From Acanthococcus lagerstroemiae (lineage: Eukaryota > Arthropoda > Insecta > Hemiptera > Eriococcidae), in the NCBI GenBank assembly GCA_031841125.1, contig CM063106.1, positions 18,724,001-18,788,000 of the forward strand: a stretch of DNA of 64,000 bases. The letters run 5' to 3'. Shown here in pieces: positions 33,035 through 45,389 of this stretch. The stretch's first letter is position 1; each line of letters begins with the position of its first letter. The notes beneath the pieces were generated by a model. The model was not told the DNA's origin and searched no databases. It worked only from the letters and a program-made list of their open reading frames with translations. A program made the position numbers and the translations under genes.

Positions 33035-33960
33035 GAGCGCCATAAATGAATTCAGCAACCCACGAAACCTATACAAGCAATGTGAAAGTTTGAGTAATCG
33101 CGAAATAGCCCCATGCAAGCCTGAAAAGTTGAGAGGAGGGGAGCAAGAAATATAAAAATGGATTCAGGAACACAGGAATCCCAATTAACAACGTAAAGAA
33201 CTTGAAAGTTGGGGAAATTTGAGTACTTGAATATAAGAGAAGAGTAGAGAGGAGGCTCAATGGTGGAGAGGAGAGGGAAAATACCCTTTAAGACGGATTC
33301 AGCGACCCAACAAAAACGTACTATCGATGTATAGTACTTGGAAACCGGAGAAAATGAAGTACCTACAGATTAACCCTCTGTGGAGCCTGAAGGATTTACG
33401 TAAGGGGACAGGGACTCCTGAAATCGATTCAGTAACCTAAGAAATCCTAATATCGATACAAAGAACTAGGAAATTGAGGGAAATTAGGAGCCTGAAGAGT
33501 TGAGGAGAGGAAAGAAAGAAAAACAGAAATAGATGTAGGGACTCGAAAAGCCGTACTAACAACGTAAAGAATTTGGAAATTGGACACATTTGAGTACTTG
33601 AATATTAGACTACCGAGGAGCCTCGCAGGTGAAGTGAAGAGAGAAAATGGCCTTTGGAACGGATTCAGAGACCAAGCAAAAATTTACTACCGACGTGAAG
33701 AACTTGGAAATCGGGGGAAACTAGAGTACCTGAAAATTAATCCTCGGTGGAGCCTGAAGGGTTAAAGGAAGGGGAGAAAGAACTCCTGAAATTAATTTAG
33801 TAACCCAAGAAACGTTACCATCGATGTAAAGAATTCGGAATTGAAGAAAATTAGAATATAATTGGAAATGAGCTCCCGGTGGAGTTTGAAATGTTGAGAG
33901 GAGAGAGGAAATAATCTCTAAAAAGAATTCAGTGACTCTTAAAACCCTCACGGAAAAAAT
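33035..33960. repeat. Tandem array of ~125-bp units with 3-unit higher-order structure
   Basis: Units begin near 33042, 33160, 33288, 33420, 33530, 33657 and 33790. Each has the pattern 'gattcag-gac-caa-aa...gtaaagaacttggaaattgggg-aaattgagtacctgaa...gaggagcctgaagggttgagg'. Units at 33160, 33288 and 33420 are each most like the units at 33530, 33657 and 33790. So a three-unit block of ~370 bp was itself duplicated. Open frames here are repeat-encoded. Confidence 0.8.
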
Positions 33961-33989
33961 AAAATAATTTTTAGACTTATATACGAAGA

Positions 33990-34165
33990 CTTCCCTAGCG
34001 ACTGAAGCTCAAATCCCGAAAATCAATGTTAATTCACATAAGAAATTCTCATATTTTCCAATTTTGCTCAAAGTTTCCAGAAATTTTTTATTTGAAACAA
34101 GTTTAGGCATTGGCTTATAACAAAATCAAAAGTCAAAATGAAGGATCACCTTAGCGTGGAGGTCC
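33990..34165. repeat. Direct repeat flanking the tandem array, right copy
   Basis: Diverged copy of 32310-32515, about 1.67 kb downstream in the same orientation. Its end runs into a C-run at 34167-34181. Confidence 0.7.
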
Positions 34166-35979
34166 CCCCCCCCCCACAAAAAAAACAACTTTAAAAACAC
34201 TTATTCGGAGGCAAAACGAGTAAAAACTTCCAATTTTCAAGCTAATTTCAAAGGAAGTAGGGGGAATACTCTCGCCAATCCTCCCTTAAGCCCGGCTCTG
34301 TTCGCGCAACAGTGCGTGCTTCGCAGAAGATAACATCTAGACGGGTTTCGCAAAGGAGTAATAAAGTTAATTTCAGTATTTAAGGATTACGTCCTCAAAT
34401 ATCTCCAGCTCACAAGTTGATGGCTGTAAGGCTCGATGAAATCTGATTGAAAATTTTATGTCAGAAGTATCTAAATAGCGCTAGCATTGTTGATATGGAT
34501 ACGTCTCATGGCTCGCTGCGTAAAAGAGAAAAATTCCGCAGAAAGCGTTCCGCAAAAGACGTCCACAGAAAACGTTACCATCGTGATGTAGTCGCGTATT
34601 CCTCTTTACGTGGTCATTCGTTACATCACGTTTCCACCAGTTGACACGAAGAATGCCGAGCGGTGCCGAGAACAGACGACTACAGAATGCATTGGAATGT
34701 CGGTATCTCCTGGGTGATATATCCCCGTAACAATGTCCTTCCCTTCAGTGGTCGGATTCTTCCCATGATCATGGTGGGGTGGAGGAGCGGGTGTTCCATT
34801 TCTCAGGAGACGGAATCGCGTGGGATTGCTTAGAGCGTTTAGGTCGTTCATCAGTGTATGTCCTTACAACCAATCATACTGTAATTCAGCTTCACAACAT
34901 TTTTGGGGGGAATAATTTCTACTGTGTGTGCAAGTGGTGTGTACAAGGAGTTGGTTATCAACGGGATACTAGAACTGCTGACACGTTCATATTGAAAGTA
35001 GTCTGGTTCAGATTCAAACCGCATATGGACGGATTGAATTGAATACGTACCAATAACCATCATGATTCAACCGGGGAACAGAAGCCCCTCGGGTTCGAAA
35101 TCGATAGGTAACATATTTTATACTACAACAAAGGGAGACCACTTTTTAATCGTTTCGCGATATTAGTTCGATTGAAACGAGGCACACTGTATTCCGCGTT
35201 GCCCACTCCGCAGAACGGCGAGCAATCAGGAAAAAAACCTGCACCATACGGTTTTATGACAAATTAAAACGCGAATAGAAGCAATAACGCTCATTATGGC
35301 GCACCGAGATATATATTTCCGCGCACCCGACGGAAATATGCCCGAGTAAAGGCCATAAATCAGCGGACATGTTCTACTACACAGACACGGAATCATTAAA
35401 ATTTCTTCTTCATCCCAGGCAAAAGCAAATTAATGCCGTACAACAAAAGGGAAAACTTCGAAAAAGTCGTAAATTATAATTTTCATCAATGAACCCGCAC
35501 ATAGAGCGTTAGTCGTGTCTACGAGGTTCGATGATCGTAAATCAATTAATACTTAGAAGCACGTTACGGGGAATCAGCCAGAGCTGATCAAAATGATGGC
35601 TAAAAGCCGATCAGCGATACCATAGTGCTACTGCCGTCCATTCATGCTCTCAATTGAACCTTTGAATACGCTATCAGCTAAACCCTCATTGCAAGAGGGG
35701 TTCTGCACAGAAATGTGAAAAAAGTGAATTGAAAATAACATTAGATAATGTGCCAACAACACCCAACTTAAGAGTTCACTAATGATCTCATTAGTCACCT
35801 GTCGCCACGCTATCAGTAAACTGGAAGAAATTAGAGATAAGAAAATGGAAAATGATCCTTCAATAACATGACTGCAATATGCAAAAATCAAATATTAGAA
35901 CGATCACCTAATAACACATTTCCATACTCATACAAATAGAATGGCTCTCCATTAACCCAACTAAAATAGAGAAAAGACC
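34166..35979. other. Non-coding stretch
   Basis: A terminus-like AAGCCCGGCTCTG closes at about 34300, resembling the right end of another hAT MITE type (CAG-GCCGGGCTTAA), but its left partner is not evident. Open frames at 34447-34644 and 34779-35042 show no recognised similarity. Confidence 0.4.
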
Positions 35980-36205
35980 CAGTGGCGTAGCCAGGATTTC
36001 TCCCAGGGGGGTGGGGGGCGATCAATATGAACTGTATGTTTTTACATTGACGTATGAGTATGCGGTGCTTTTCAACTTAAATTATGCATCTGAATTTAAA
36101 TTTCATTTCGCGCATTTACTGGGATACTACCAGAATATAAAAAATTATCATCTCAAGGGGGGGGGGATTCATTCCCCTAAGTCCTCCCCCCTGGATACGC
36201 CACTG
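35980..36205. mobile_element. hAT-type MITE 3, 8-bp target duplication
   Basis: The left end CAGTGGCGTAGCCAGGA and the right end TCC-CCCCTGGATACGCCACTG are inverted. Flanks are AAAAGACC (35972-35979) and AAAATACC (36206-36213), one mismatch in eight. The subfamily is GGCGTAGCC-ended, shared with the elements at 42347 and 52121, and distinct from the GGCGGATCC-ended pair at 26920 and 31300. At 226 bp, it has no coding capacity. Confidence 0.92.
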
Positions 36206-37388
36206 AAAATACCCTTTTCTTCTTATATACTAATAACATGATCACCAGTTGGAACCATCATCTATTGGAACTCCAGGTTAACGCTGATAAACAAAGAAAA
36301 AGTTCAAACACAGGCTTCAACAAATACAAACAAAACGTGATTTCAATATAGTATTTTGCTTTGCAAAAACCCTAACAACTGGCGACAAAATGTACTACGC
36401 TGAACTAAATCCAAATTGGAAAGGTACTCCATACTATATACTAGTCACGATAATTGCTAGACAAGCAGCATTTGTTCTAGATTTCATCTTCATTTCAAAC
36501 TTTTCTTGAATGTAATGTCTAGTGATAAAACAGTTTAATAATACTGGATGCATGTTTAAGCAGAAATAAAGTGAGTTGGAGTCCATTCCGCCGTCCTGAC
36601 CCAACCATAAAAACTGTTGATCAGGGGGAAAGAAATATTAATTGCTACAGTACTTACAGCACGACATAACTGCTTAGTACTCGTACTATGATACTTAGAA
36701 ACAAACGGAAGCTCTTTTTTATTCTTACAAAAAAAAAAAATCGACGCATGATTATTACCATCACTTTCTTAATATATATACTGTTAGGTTGACCTTTCAT
36801 TACCTGAAAAAAACTGTTTACGTTTTCATTGACCATTGACCGAGCACTATACATATTATACTGCCTAAGATCATAAAATTTATTAGTCAATTTTTGCAGC
36901 CTAAACACATGATCTAAACGAACGTACTTCGAGCGTGGAGTGAAAATAGCAAAAAATGATGAATTACATTATTTACTGTCCCATGTTCATATTACGTATT
37001 TATTTTGAGTTTCTGTGCTTTTTGTTTTGTTGTGTCTAACAACACTGTGTATTATAACTCACCTGCAATAGGTTACGTAGAATTACATTAGTCAGTACAT
37101 AGAATATATATGTTAGGTAAGCGATCGATCGACACTTCTGTCGACAGTATTCGGATGGTAGTACTGAAGGGAGTACTATGCAGAGTTAGAGGAAGCCAGG
37201 CTCAGGCGACGATGTGCTTCCTCTGCTGATCTCCAAGCTCTCTCAGATGTACGTTGAGGAGAATACCAAGTGTCCTTTTAATGGAGCGGGATCGTCAGGA
37301 TGATTCAGCTCTGAAGGGTCTACACGTGTGGAGAGTGAGCGTAGACACCACCATTGGTCTGGCGGTATGCTAGATCGAAGACAGGGCG
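36206..37388. other. Non-coding stretch
   Basis: The part 37130-37390 is GC-richer, with words such as 'ggaagccaggctcaggcgacg', and could be part of an unrecognised older insertion or a transcribed exon. Neither is supported by a frame or splice sites. Confidence 0.4.
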
Positions 37389-37397
37389 TCTCGGATT

Positions 37398-37622
37398 AGA
37401 GGTCTGGTTAGCCGAGTGGCTAGCGTGTTGGTCTCAGAATCCGGAGGTCCCGGGTTCGAGTCCACGTAGCAACTCGCCAGAATTCTCGACCTAGGTCGGG
37501 TTTTCGACCAGAACGGAAGAGGGCTAAGACAGCCCTAACAGCTTCCCCGACGTCTCTGAAGTAATGCTCGAAAAGGGCGAATTCCAGGACTCGGGTGGAG
37601 AGCAAATTATAAAAAGAGGGAA
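37398..37622 (+). mobile_element. tRNA-derived SINE, copy 2, with 9-bp target duplication
   Basis: Same family as 10283-10497: A box TAGCCGAGTGG, B box GGTTCGAGTCC, and the same body up to GAGCAAATTATAAAAAGAGG. The target duplication is TCTCGGATT at 37389-37397 and 37623-37631. Compared with copy 1 this one has a 10-bp longer body and several substitutions, so it is an independent insertion. The two copies are roughly 85-90% alike by eye. Confidence 0.93.
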
Positions 37623-37631
37623 TCTCGGATT

Positions 37632-40236
37632 CGTCCAACCTCATATTAGTTGTACAGGAGGTAGTTAGGAACCTAAATGTTCAGTCGTGTCTTCTTGTTC
37701 TGAATTACAATTAAATAGCATCGCCACGTGAACCAGGGTCCATCTTAGACGAAGAACTGTGTACACGTATTTTTAATATACTTCCTCCCTTTGCTCTTGA
37801 TTTCATTTCTTCAGGATATTGTCGCACTTAGTGTTAGACCAGGATCCTCATAGATAAAACACTCGAAATTATTTTATAATATTTATCCTAGAACCTACAA
37901 GAAATCAAAGGCTACTTCCTCGCCCCCAACAATACTCACGATTGCATCACTCGTATGCAAGATCAACCAAACAAGATGAGGCAAACGTCAAGCATTAACA
38001 TTCTACGCAAGAAAATTAAAAGAAATCAGAGCTGTATTAGTTTATCAAGGCTAAAATCATTTACTTATTCGAAATCGCACACAAAGAAGAGCGAATTAGA
38101 TGTAATTTTCGTTTCAGGCAAACCCTCCAAATTTCATGATCAGATAAACAGAATTTTGGCACATTAAAAATTTCCAAAGTACGCTGAATAATATTTTGGC
38201 AAACGTTTGCATCTTACAGTATCATCACAGTATCAACAAAACGGCTAGAAATTAAATAAAAACAAACGTGGGTGTAGGGGGGGGGGGAATGCTGTGCGAA
38301 TTATCAAATCACCTTGGATAAAATGTCTAGGTAAACACAAGACACGAATAAAATTAATCGGTATAAATACAATCGGTAAATTCAGTAATCGAGATAGCAA
38401 ACGGAGATCAGGTCTTCTCGTCATCTTGGTGGCTTAGTTCCATAAATAAGACTAGCTAAATGATGGCGCCGCGTTCGCAACACTTTAACAGGCACGGCCT
38501 GGCGATTAAATTCTTTGGATGCAAAACGTAAGGGGCCCCGTTAACAAATCAAAACATTGATGTGAATTGCGACAAAAAGGACTCATAAGGCCCCAATAGA
38601 TCGAAAAGCCCGGGCTCCATTTGCATCTCCAAATCCATAGCCAGGCTGTGCGTGTACTTTCGTCAGGCTTACCACCACACATAATTCCCGCTTTCGGCCA
38701 ATAAACGGAAATTCTTCGCACATGCTTTGGGCATTGAAACTGGAGGCGAACTCCAGGGATTTAGGCAAGCTATTTGGCAACACCGCAATTTCAGCTAACC
38801 GTAAGAGAATCATACCACCTCAGCTCATATCAGTTCACTCAGAGCAGCGAAAATTTTTATACACCAGCACCGCAGGTCAATGACTGCGCCGTATTCGCAG
38901 CACTTTGATTAGCCATGCAATCCCATGCGATGTCCGTTTTGGACAAGATAACAAAAAGGTTCCACAAGTTTTGGACGCGGAAAAGTAACGGAGGTAAATT
39001 TTAAATAATTTAGGCAAAAAGCAATGATTTAATAACATTGCAGTATTCATTTGCATTAGGAAAATCTCACATCACGGCAGCTCATGTCAGGACAGTAAGA
39101 GTTTTCAGCTGTTTTTCAGTACCCTTGTCTAAACTGTAGTGGGGTGAACTTCTACGAACAAATACAGAAAAATAAATGTCCACCAAACTGAACCTGAAAA
39201 TCGGATGATTTTACATCCCTTCTTGTGTGCGAGGTAACTCTGCTTGAGTGAGGTATCATTTATCATTTAATATACTCTGTTTCTCAGGGAAATGAGAGAG
39301 GGATGCAGGAAAGCTACGAATGAAGTAATTAGAAGCAACTTTTATTACTTCATTTTATTAGTAGTCATCCTCGATGAATGGAAAGCACTTGATGGAGCAG
39401 AACGAATTAAATAATAAAACAATAATAATAATTGTCTAAGTGGTTGATTAAACACAAATAGTCAAATAATCAGAAATAATCGAGTGGGCAAGTCACCAGT
39501 AAATTAAAATCAATCAATTCATCAGGACCAATAGACTAATCAAAAAACCTGATTAATAATTGATAAAGTATTGATTTATTTTAAAAATTAACCTTTTTAA
39601 TGCGTTTCAGCAGCAACAGATTTTTGTGTAGATCAGTAAACGCTACAAGTTTTTTGGTTTTTTTTTCTTCTTCTTCTTCAAATGTATTCGCACATTTTTT
39701 AGTAGGATTTTATTCATTTCCTTTTCATTTCCATACGCTTCAAAAACGAAACATTTTCGATGTGAAACATGATTACAGGGACGTACGAGGGGTTAGCGGG
39801 CGGGGGTGACGGCGACACTATGATCAATTGGCAATCTGAAAAATTTTGGATCCGCCGTTGGAAAGAGCTACAAGCTGTTGACCTGTTTTTATTTATTTCT
39901 CCTCAATTGATTGCACGTCAATTTGAAAATTTTCTGTAACTTTGCAATATCGGATTCGTAGTAGGCAAAATTTACATTTTCAATAAAAAAAAAGAATGTG
40001 GGATCCTCATGCAGCAGCATAGCAAGCCTAGTGTTCGAGGGGAGTCTGATCTTGACCAAAGGGGGAGGGGTTTTTAAAGGAAGTATTGAAATTAGAAAAA
40101 CATCATTTGACGAAGTCGTAAGGGGAGGGGGTTCAGAGCACCATGAAAAAAAAACTCTAATTTGTTCCTGCAAAAATGTTTCATACACTTCTGTCATCGC
40201 TGGTGAAGTCTAAATATGTCGGCAAAGAATTCCCCC
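37632..40236. other. Non-coding stretch with a diverged local duplication
   Basis: The part 38460-38830 and the part 38880-39100 share words in order ('tgatggcgccgcgttcgcaacacttta' against 'tgactgcgccgtattcgcagcacttt', then 'atttaggca', 'cagctcat(a/g)tcag'). This is consistent with an old duplication of ~400 bp. A C-rich patch at 39780-39815 precedes a terminus-like GGATCCGCCGTTG near 39848, perhaps a decayed MITE end. No gene. Confidence 0.4.
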
Positions 40237-40306
40237 CGGCACTGATGCGATGCCTGAAAGGGTAGTTTCCGGCGCTGGGGGTACGGTGTCATAGGGGCCA
40301 CTTTGA
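40237..40306 (-). repeat. ~100-bp dispersed repeat, copy C (truncated)
   Basis: Inverse orientation relative to copy B. It starts with GGCACTGATGCGATGCCTGA, continues GTAGTTTCCGG and GGTACGGTGTCATAGGGGCC, and stops at ACTTTG, where an A-run of 12 follows. The final ~30 bp of the unit is missing. Confidence 0.78.
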
Positions 40307-42346
40307 AAAAAAAAAAAGACTTCTCCCTTTTGTAAAAACAGGTACAGTTTCAGGGTATATGATTCGTGAAATGTCTAGAAAGAGAAAAGAATAATTTTCC
40401 AATTAAAATTACTGGAATTCAGAGCCGCCGGAACTGAGTACGAATACGTCAACTTATTTCGCATTCACTGCCAGAGTACGCGAATTTTCGCGGCAGAGCT
40501 GATTTTCGCTCTTTCTGAACCCTAGTGGGAGGAAAGGGGAAGGCCCAACGGTATTCATCGTAGGTTTTAAGAGAGCAATTAGGATAGTTTATGGGAAATA
40601 TAGGCCTCACTATGTTAGGGTGGAACGAATAAAGTTTGAATTTTGACGATGATGTCACTAGAAAGTTACATTTTAGTGTACAAACGTATGCAAAATTTCT
40701 TTTCGCTCAAGGAACCTCAAGTTCAAGACAGGATCTCCAATAACAGAATTTTCAGTTTTGCTTTTAAAGATCTTACAAACAGAGTTCAGTCGAAGAATTG
40801 GTTCTAGTAGGAAAATGGAAGACCTCCACCAGAGTTTATGAAAAACTAATTTATTAAAAAAAAAAAAAAAAGTTAGAATCGATGAACTCTGTTATTACTA
40901 CAAAATGCATTAACCTATCGGTTTTTTACATATTTCTATATAGGTATTTACTAGTACGTTAATTAGAATTAATTTTCCTCTTTGAACATTTTTTTCGTCA
41001 AAATATAATATGTTTATGTTTGTGAAAACCAAAGTTGAAGCTTCCTCGCGGAAAATTCAACGTTCAACTTTAAGCTCATTAGGCAAAATCCAAAAATTAA
41101 CGTTTTTTTGATAACATTTTGCACACCTGTTTGCACTAAAATAAGATTTAGTCACGTCATCATTAAAATTCAAAAATTGTTGTGTTTCACCCCACTAACC
41201 ATTTTTCCGCCTTTCGAACCTTGTTCATTGTTGGCCTAAAGGAAATATTTTCCAATATGAAAATAATTCTGTTCTTCTTGATTTGAATGCTTGTTGAAAT
41301 TTGGAAGCACTGGGCGAGATGGAGTTTTCATCTCCAAAAAGGGGAGAAAGGAGAAAAAGAAGCTCAATTTTTTTAAAAAACTTCGTCGAATATGAGTCTG
41401 ATCATTTTCAAACCCAAAAAGCAAGACAAATCAGACATTTTAAATATTGCCAACAACGAGTCCGATCTGTCGAATAATGAAACAGAATGAGCATTTTTTG
41501 AAATAACAAATTAGAGATCTGTTTTGGAGATCCAGAGGATCCGTTCTAAGGGTATAGGTACCGTCCTCATCTCCCCACGTCTCTGTGGCGTCTGTAAGAT
41601 ACACAAATGTCTCAATTTTCTTCTGTCAGAGGTTCTCGTACTCGTTCACGTGTTCCAATATTCAGTCGGTTGATTCAAAATGCGATAAGTATACACCTAA
41701 GGTAAATCGTCCACACGACCTCTCCAACAGCAGTACAGATTATTGTTTGCACGACTTGTTACAAAACGAATACACACGTAGGGTTAAGGTAATACCAAAA
41801 AAATTAACAAAAACCAGGTTAAAATATGTAATACTAACAAGCCTGTTGTTTGCTGTACACCATGTACCTATTATACACAAAAAAGTGTAGGTATAATTTT
41901 GTATAAAACCCTCGGGTTGTATATCAGACGGTCGCCGAGATTCTTATCAGTAAGTCCGAAGAAATACGCCTCGAATTAATTAGCTGCGTCGATTAGCTGT
42001 TAAAACTCAACATTTGAGAGAAATATCTAGTAGTAGGAAAAGTATTTTCGGGTCCCAGTTTTACGAATATATAATTTCCATCTCCTTTCTCTCGAGTTGT
42101 TGTACGGCGTAGTATAAAATTGGTACTTAGTAACCGTAGGGACGGGTGGAGAAACTGTGATGTCCAAGTACATGGATGAATTAACACATAAAAAAACACC
42201 GACCAATAGTGAAGATAGTTCGAAGCGAAGTAACGGACAACGTTTATATTTTCATGATTACCGGCACCCTGGAGTTTCCAATCGCTGTCAACTGAATACT
42301 TGATCATCAACAATCAGCATCAGAGTAAGAACTACATTGGTAGCCG
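40307..42346. other. Non-coding stretch
   Basis: A-runs at 40307 and about 40857-40872. No supported gene or element. Confidence 0.4.
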
Positions 42347-42635
42347 TGTGGCGTAGGAGTATAAGGGGTTTTTGAGGTTACACCCCTCTCCCCCCCAATG
42401 ATAAAAAAAAGACTTTTGAGGAATTGCAGTTCTGGAAAAAGAACGATGTACGACATCCACGATTCATCGACAGTGATATTATTTAATTCGACGTTTGAAT
42501 ACAGCATAATATATAACGTTGCTCTGAATCAAAATTCATCAGCGGTACCAAAAATTATACCAAAATAACCCCCCCCCCCCCCAAAAAAAAAAGAACACAA
42601 AAAAACACAAAAACTGAGGCCTAGCTACGCCACTG
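42347..42635. mobile_element. hAT-type MITE 4, 8-bp target duplication
   Basis: The right end reads CCTAGCTACGCCACTG and the left end TGTGGCGTAGGAGTATAAGG, so the left terminus has lost or changed its first bases. Flanks GGTAGCCG (42339-42346) and AGTAGCCG (42636-42643) match at 7 of 8. A C-run (42569-42584) next to an A-rich tract lies inside the right end, as in the other members. 289 bp, no transposase. Confidence 0.85.
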
Positions 42636-45106
42636 AGTAGCCGTCTAGTCGATCTCGTTGAAAGTTCTACCCCGGTGTCTTTTGCTAATTCAAGATTCAA
42701 ACAGGCCTTCCAAAAACACAAACTTGCGAATTCCAAAAGAGACCCGCACGCAGAAAAAAACGTGTTCGAGAGAAAGTATAATGCCTTCAAACATCTTAAT
42801 AACGTATTCCATTTCACATTCTAAGTTCAAGGCAAACCGACAATGATGCGGAGACAATCCTAAATTAGCAGTTAGCACGTACTAAACTCGCTGCCGAATT
42901 TCTCAGTCTCACTCTGATACTCATCTTCAGGTCTGCCAATTATCAAACCGGATGATTTTTGCGAAGAATAAATTAGTGCGCGATAACTTGGGTACAGCTC
43001 TCACGACACGATTTTATCAATTATTTTATCGCAGCACGTTTCGGCCACTGCACAGTCAACGCATCACTCATGGCCTACTGACAGCACTGACTACACAGCC
43101 TAACCTACCCTATTGCGTGCTAAGCGATTTTAGATTCAGATTTCATCGACTTCAATTTGCAAATGCATTCTCCACTGGACGTATTCATTTGTACGAAAAG
43201 AATGCAGGAAAAAAGTCGCCATATCTGATGCGTGTGCTTGGTAAGCATGCCTAACCCTCTGGATAGTCGGTGACTTAACCGCGAAACTGTTGCGTGGTCA
43301 TCGTATGCAGATACCGATTATATGCGTGTGATCAAACAGGCACAAAGGTGAGGCAAAACTGACAGGGCTTCGGGTCAGCATCGATGAAATTCGATGCACC
43401 GCAGATATGCAAGCAGAATAACTCTTCATTGGGAAACAACGTTTACTCTAAATTGGATACTTAGCTCAACTAACAGAAGTATAATATGAAACATCAAATC
43501 AAAAGCGTGAGTTTCCTGAAAAGTTATACCGCTGATTTGTGTAAGTCAGTATACCCTCTGTAGCCATACTTACAGCTAACCAGAGCCTGAAGCAAGAAAT
43601 TCTAAAAAAAGAGCATTCGTCTTCCAGAACTCACATACTCACTGAATTTAATACGTACTAAGTTCATGATTCCCATAAAATCTTTCTTTTTTTTGGCTTT
43701 TCAAAATCCAAACCTATAAAATGTTTTCCAGAAAATAGGAAAAAGCACAAAGGCGGCAACATTTATTCTTCTCCTGTGATGCTCGACTTGGTTCGACTCT
43801 ATCATCCCCTCATAAAGTCTTTTGAGATACTTCTACTCTCTCCGTTCATCTTAAATATTAATTTTCTCGTGTAGTGCTCGAAAACTCTCATCAGGTGCTA
43901 GAGCCTGTGAGCACCGCTTAAGTAGCCGCCCACGCAAAGGCACACCGGTAATACTCGTAATATCTGCATCTAATATGGTACGCACCCCACAACTCCCCTC
44001 GACAGCATTTTCCAAGTTATACTGAACGAATATACGTTACAAGCAATTTTTCGAGAACGGTTACGTCCGAAATCTGAAATCTTGAGTTATGAGTTTCAAT
44101 GAATACAGCAGACAAATCCGGACAATTCCATCGATCAAGCATTTTTGGTGTTTCTGAAGATACGATGTTCAAGACATAACTGTCTTTTGAAAATTATTCC
44201 TCAATAATTGCTGAATGGGTCGGAGGAAGACAGCTAACAGAAACACCGATTCGAATGAACTTCCTCACGCATTATACTCGTAAGTCGGCACTGCAAGTAG
44301 CCGAGAATTGTAAGAATTACTTGATAATTAGTATTCTCAAAAACGATAGTGGGGAGCGGGGAGAGAGAGTCAAGCGATTTTCAGTAAGTAAACTAAAAGA
44401 AATTTTAAGTTGATAGCTCACGGCATAAACTGTAAGAAAGTCAATGTCGACTAAAAAGTAGTCTTGTTTTTTCGCCCGTAATGAATTTGCTAGCACCCCC
44501 CCCCCTAAAAATATTAGTTTTTAACTTTTCCCGTATAATTTGAAGGCGACAGCACAAGACACTTGAGTAATTCATCTGTCTGTCTGCTTTTTTGGGACCT
44601 TTTCAGCACAATCTCATTACACGATCTTCACTTCATCTCAACATACTTCTGGAAAGCAGTGGCACACTACCCCGACTGGCATGACAGCCAAGTAGCCCAT
44701 TCACGATCATTGTACTTCTTCGTCAGTGAAGATGACGCACGGCAATCTAATAACGTATTCGCGGCTATCGAGTGTCTGCCAACAAGTTCACTCACGGTCT
44801 CCACAGGCAAAAGATAGTACATATGTTATGTTACTTTTCAAAAATCACGAGTCCAGGCAACACTTCAAGTTTCAAATCGCGCATAGCATTCAATTCACAA
44901 CTCCGCAATCTTCATAACGTTTCTCAGTAGTAAAATGGCTCTCAGAACAGCGACAAGGCCATATGTCTTCGCAGAAATGGATTTTATGCTGGGTTAGTAC
45001 AGCGTCAGTCTTGAAAGACCAGTGTGGGTAACTCATGTAGGTATAGTAGTGGTTCTATGCCGGCGTATTAGTACAACGCCGATCTTGAAAGGGATCTCTC
45101 ACTTAA
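42636..45106. other. Non-coding stretch
   Basis: Open frames at 42952-43254 and 44563-44817 show no similarity or splice context. Nothing else is supported. Confidence 0.4.
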
Positions 45107-45201
45107 TGGAGCCTATGGCAATGAATGCTTGCTTAAGTGGCTCCCCAGCCACCGCACCCCTGGCCACGGAAACTACCCTTTCGAGTATCGCATCAGTGAC
45201 C
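45107..45201 (+). repeat. ~100-bp dispersed repeat, copy D
   Basis: Same orientation as copies A and B. It reads GGAGCCTATGGCAATGAATG, AAGTGGCTCCCCAGCCACCG, CACGGAAACTACCCTTTCGA and GTATCGCATCAGTGACC. It sits just before the satellite array. The final GTGACC matches copy B exactly, supporting a shared boundary. Confidence 0.82.
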
Positions 45202-45389
45202 AGCCCAGCATTAGTAAGAAATACTCTGATAGAGTATAGGCCCAGTAGAAACTGCCTGTAACGGACACCAGTAGTAAGTAAAACCTTCGCCCAACACTGG
45301 AAGAATCAATCATAGTGTTGTAGGCCAATAATATCAGGCAACTACAGTATTTGATGAACTGGTGCCAAATATAAAAGGCTTATCGAGAT

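Noticed and set aside
34166..34302. Possible hAT MITE ending AAGCCCGGCTCTG
   Set aside because: The right-end word is convincing but no left end or 8-bp duplication was found.
39780..39855. Possible sixth GGCGGATCC-ended MITE
   Set aside because: Only a decayed right-end-like word GGATCCGCCGTTG is present; no left end or duplication could be matched.
45107..45201. Hammerhead-ribozyme-like core in the ~100-bp repeat (minus strand CTGATG ... GAAA)
   Set aside because: The core adenine after CTGATG is C in this copy and varies among copies. The stem before GAAA has only two pairs, and the stem after it needs several G-U pairs with no proper cleavage triplet next to the closing stem. I treat it as coincidence.
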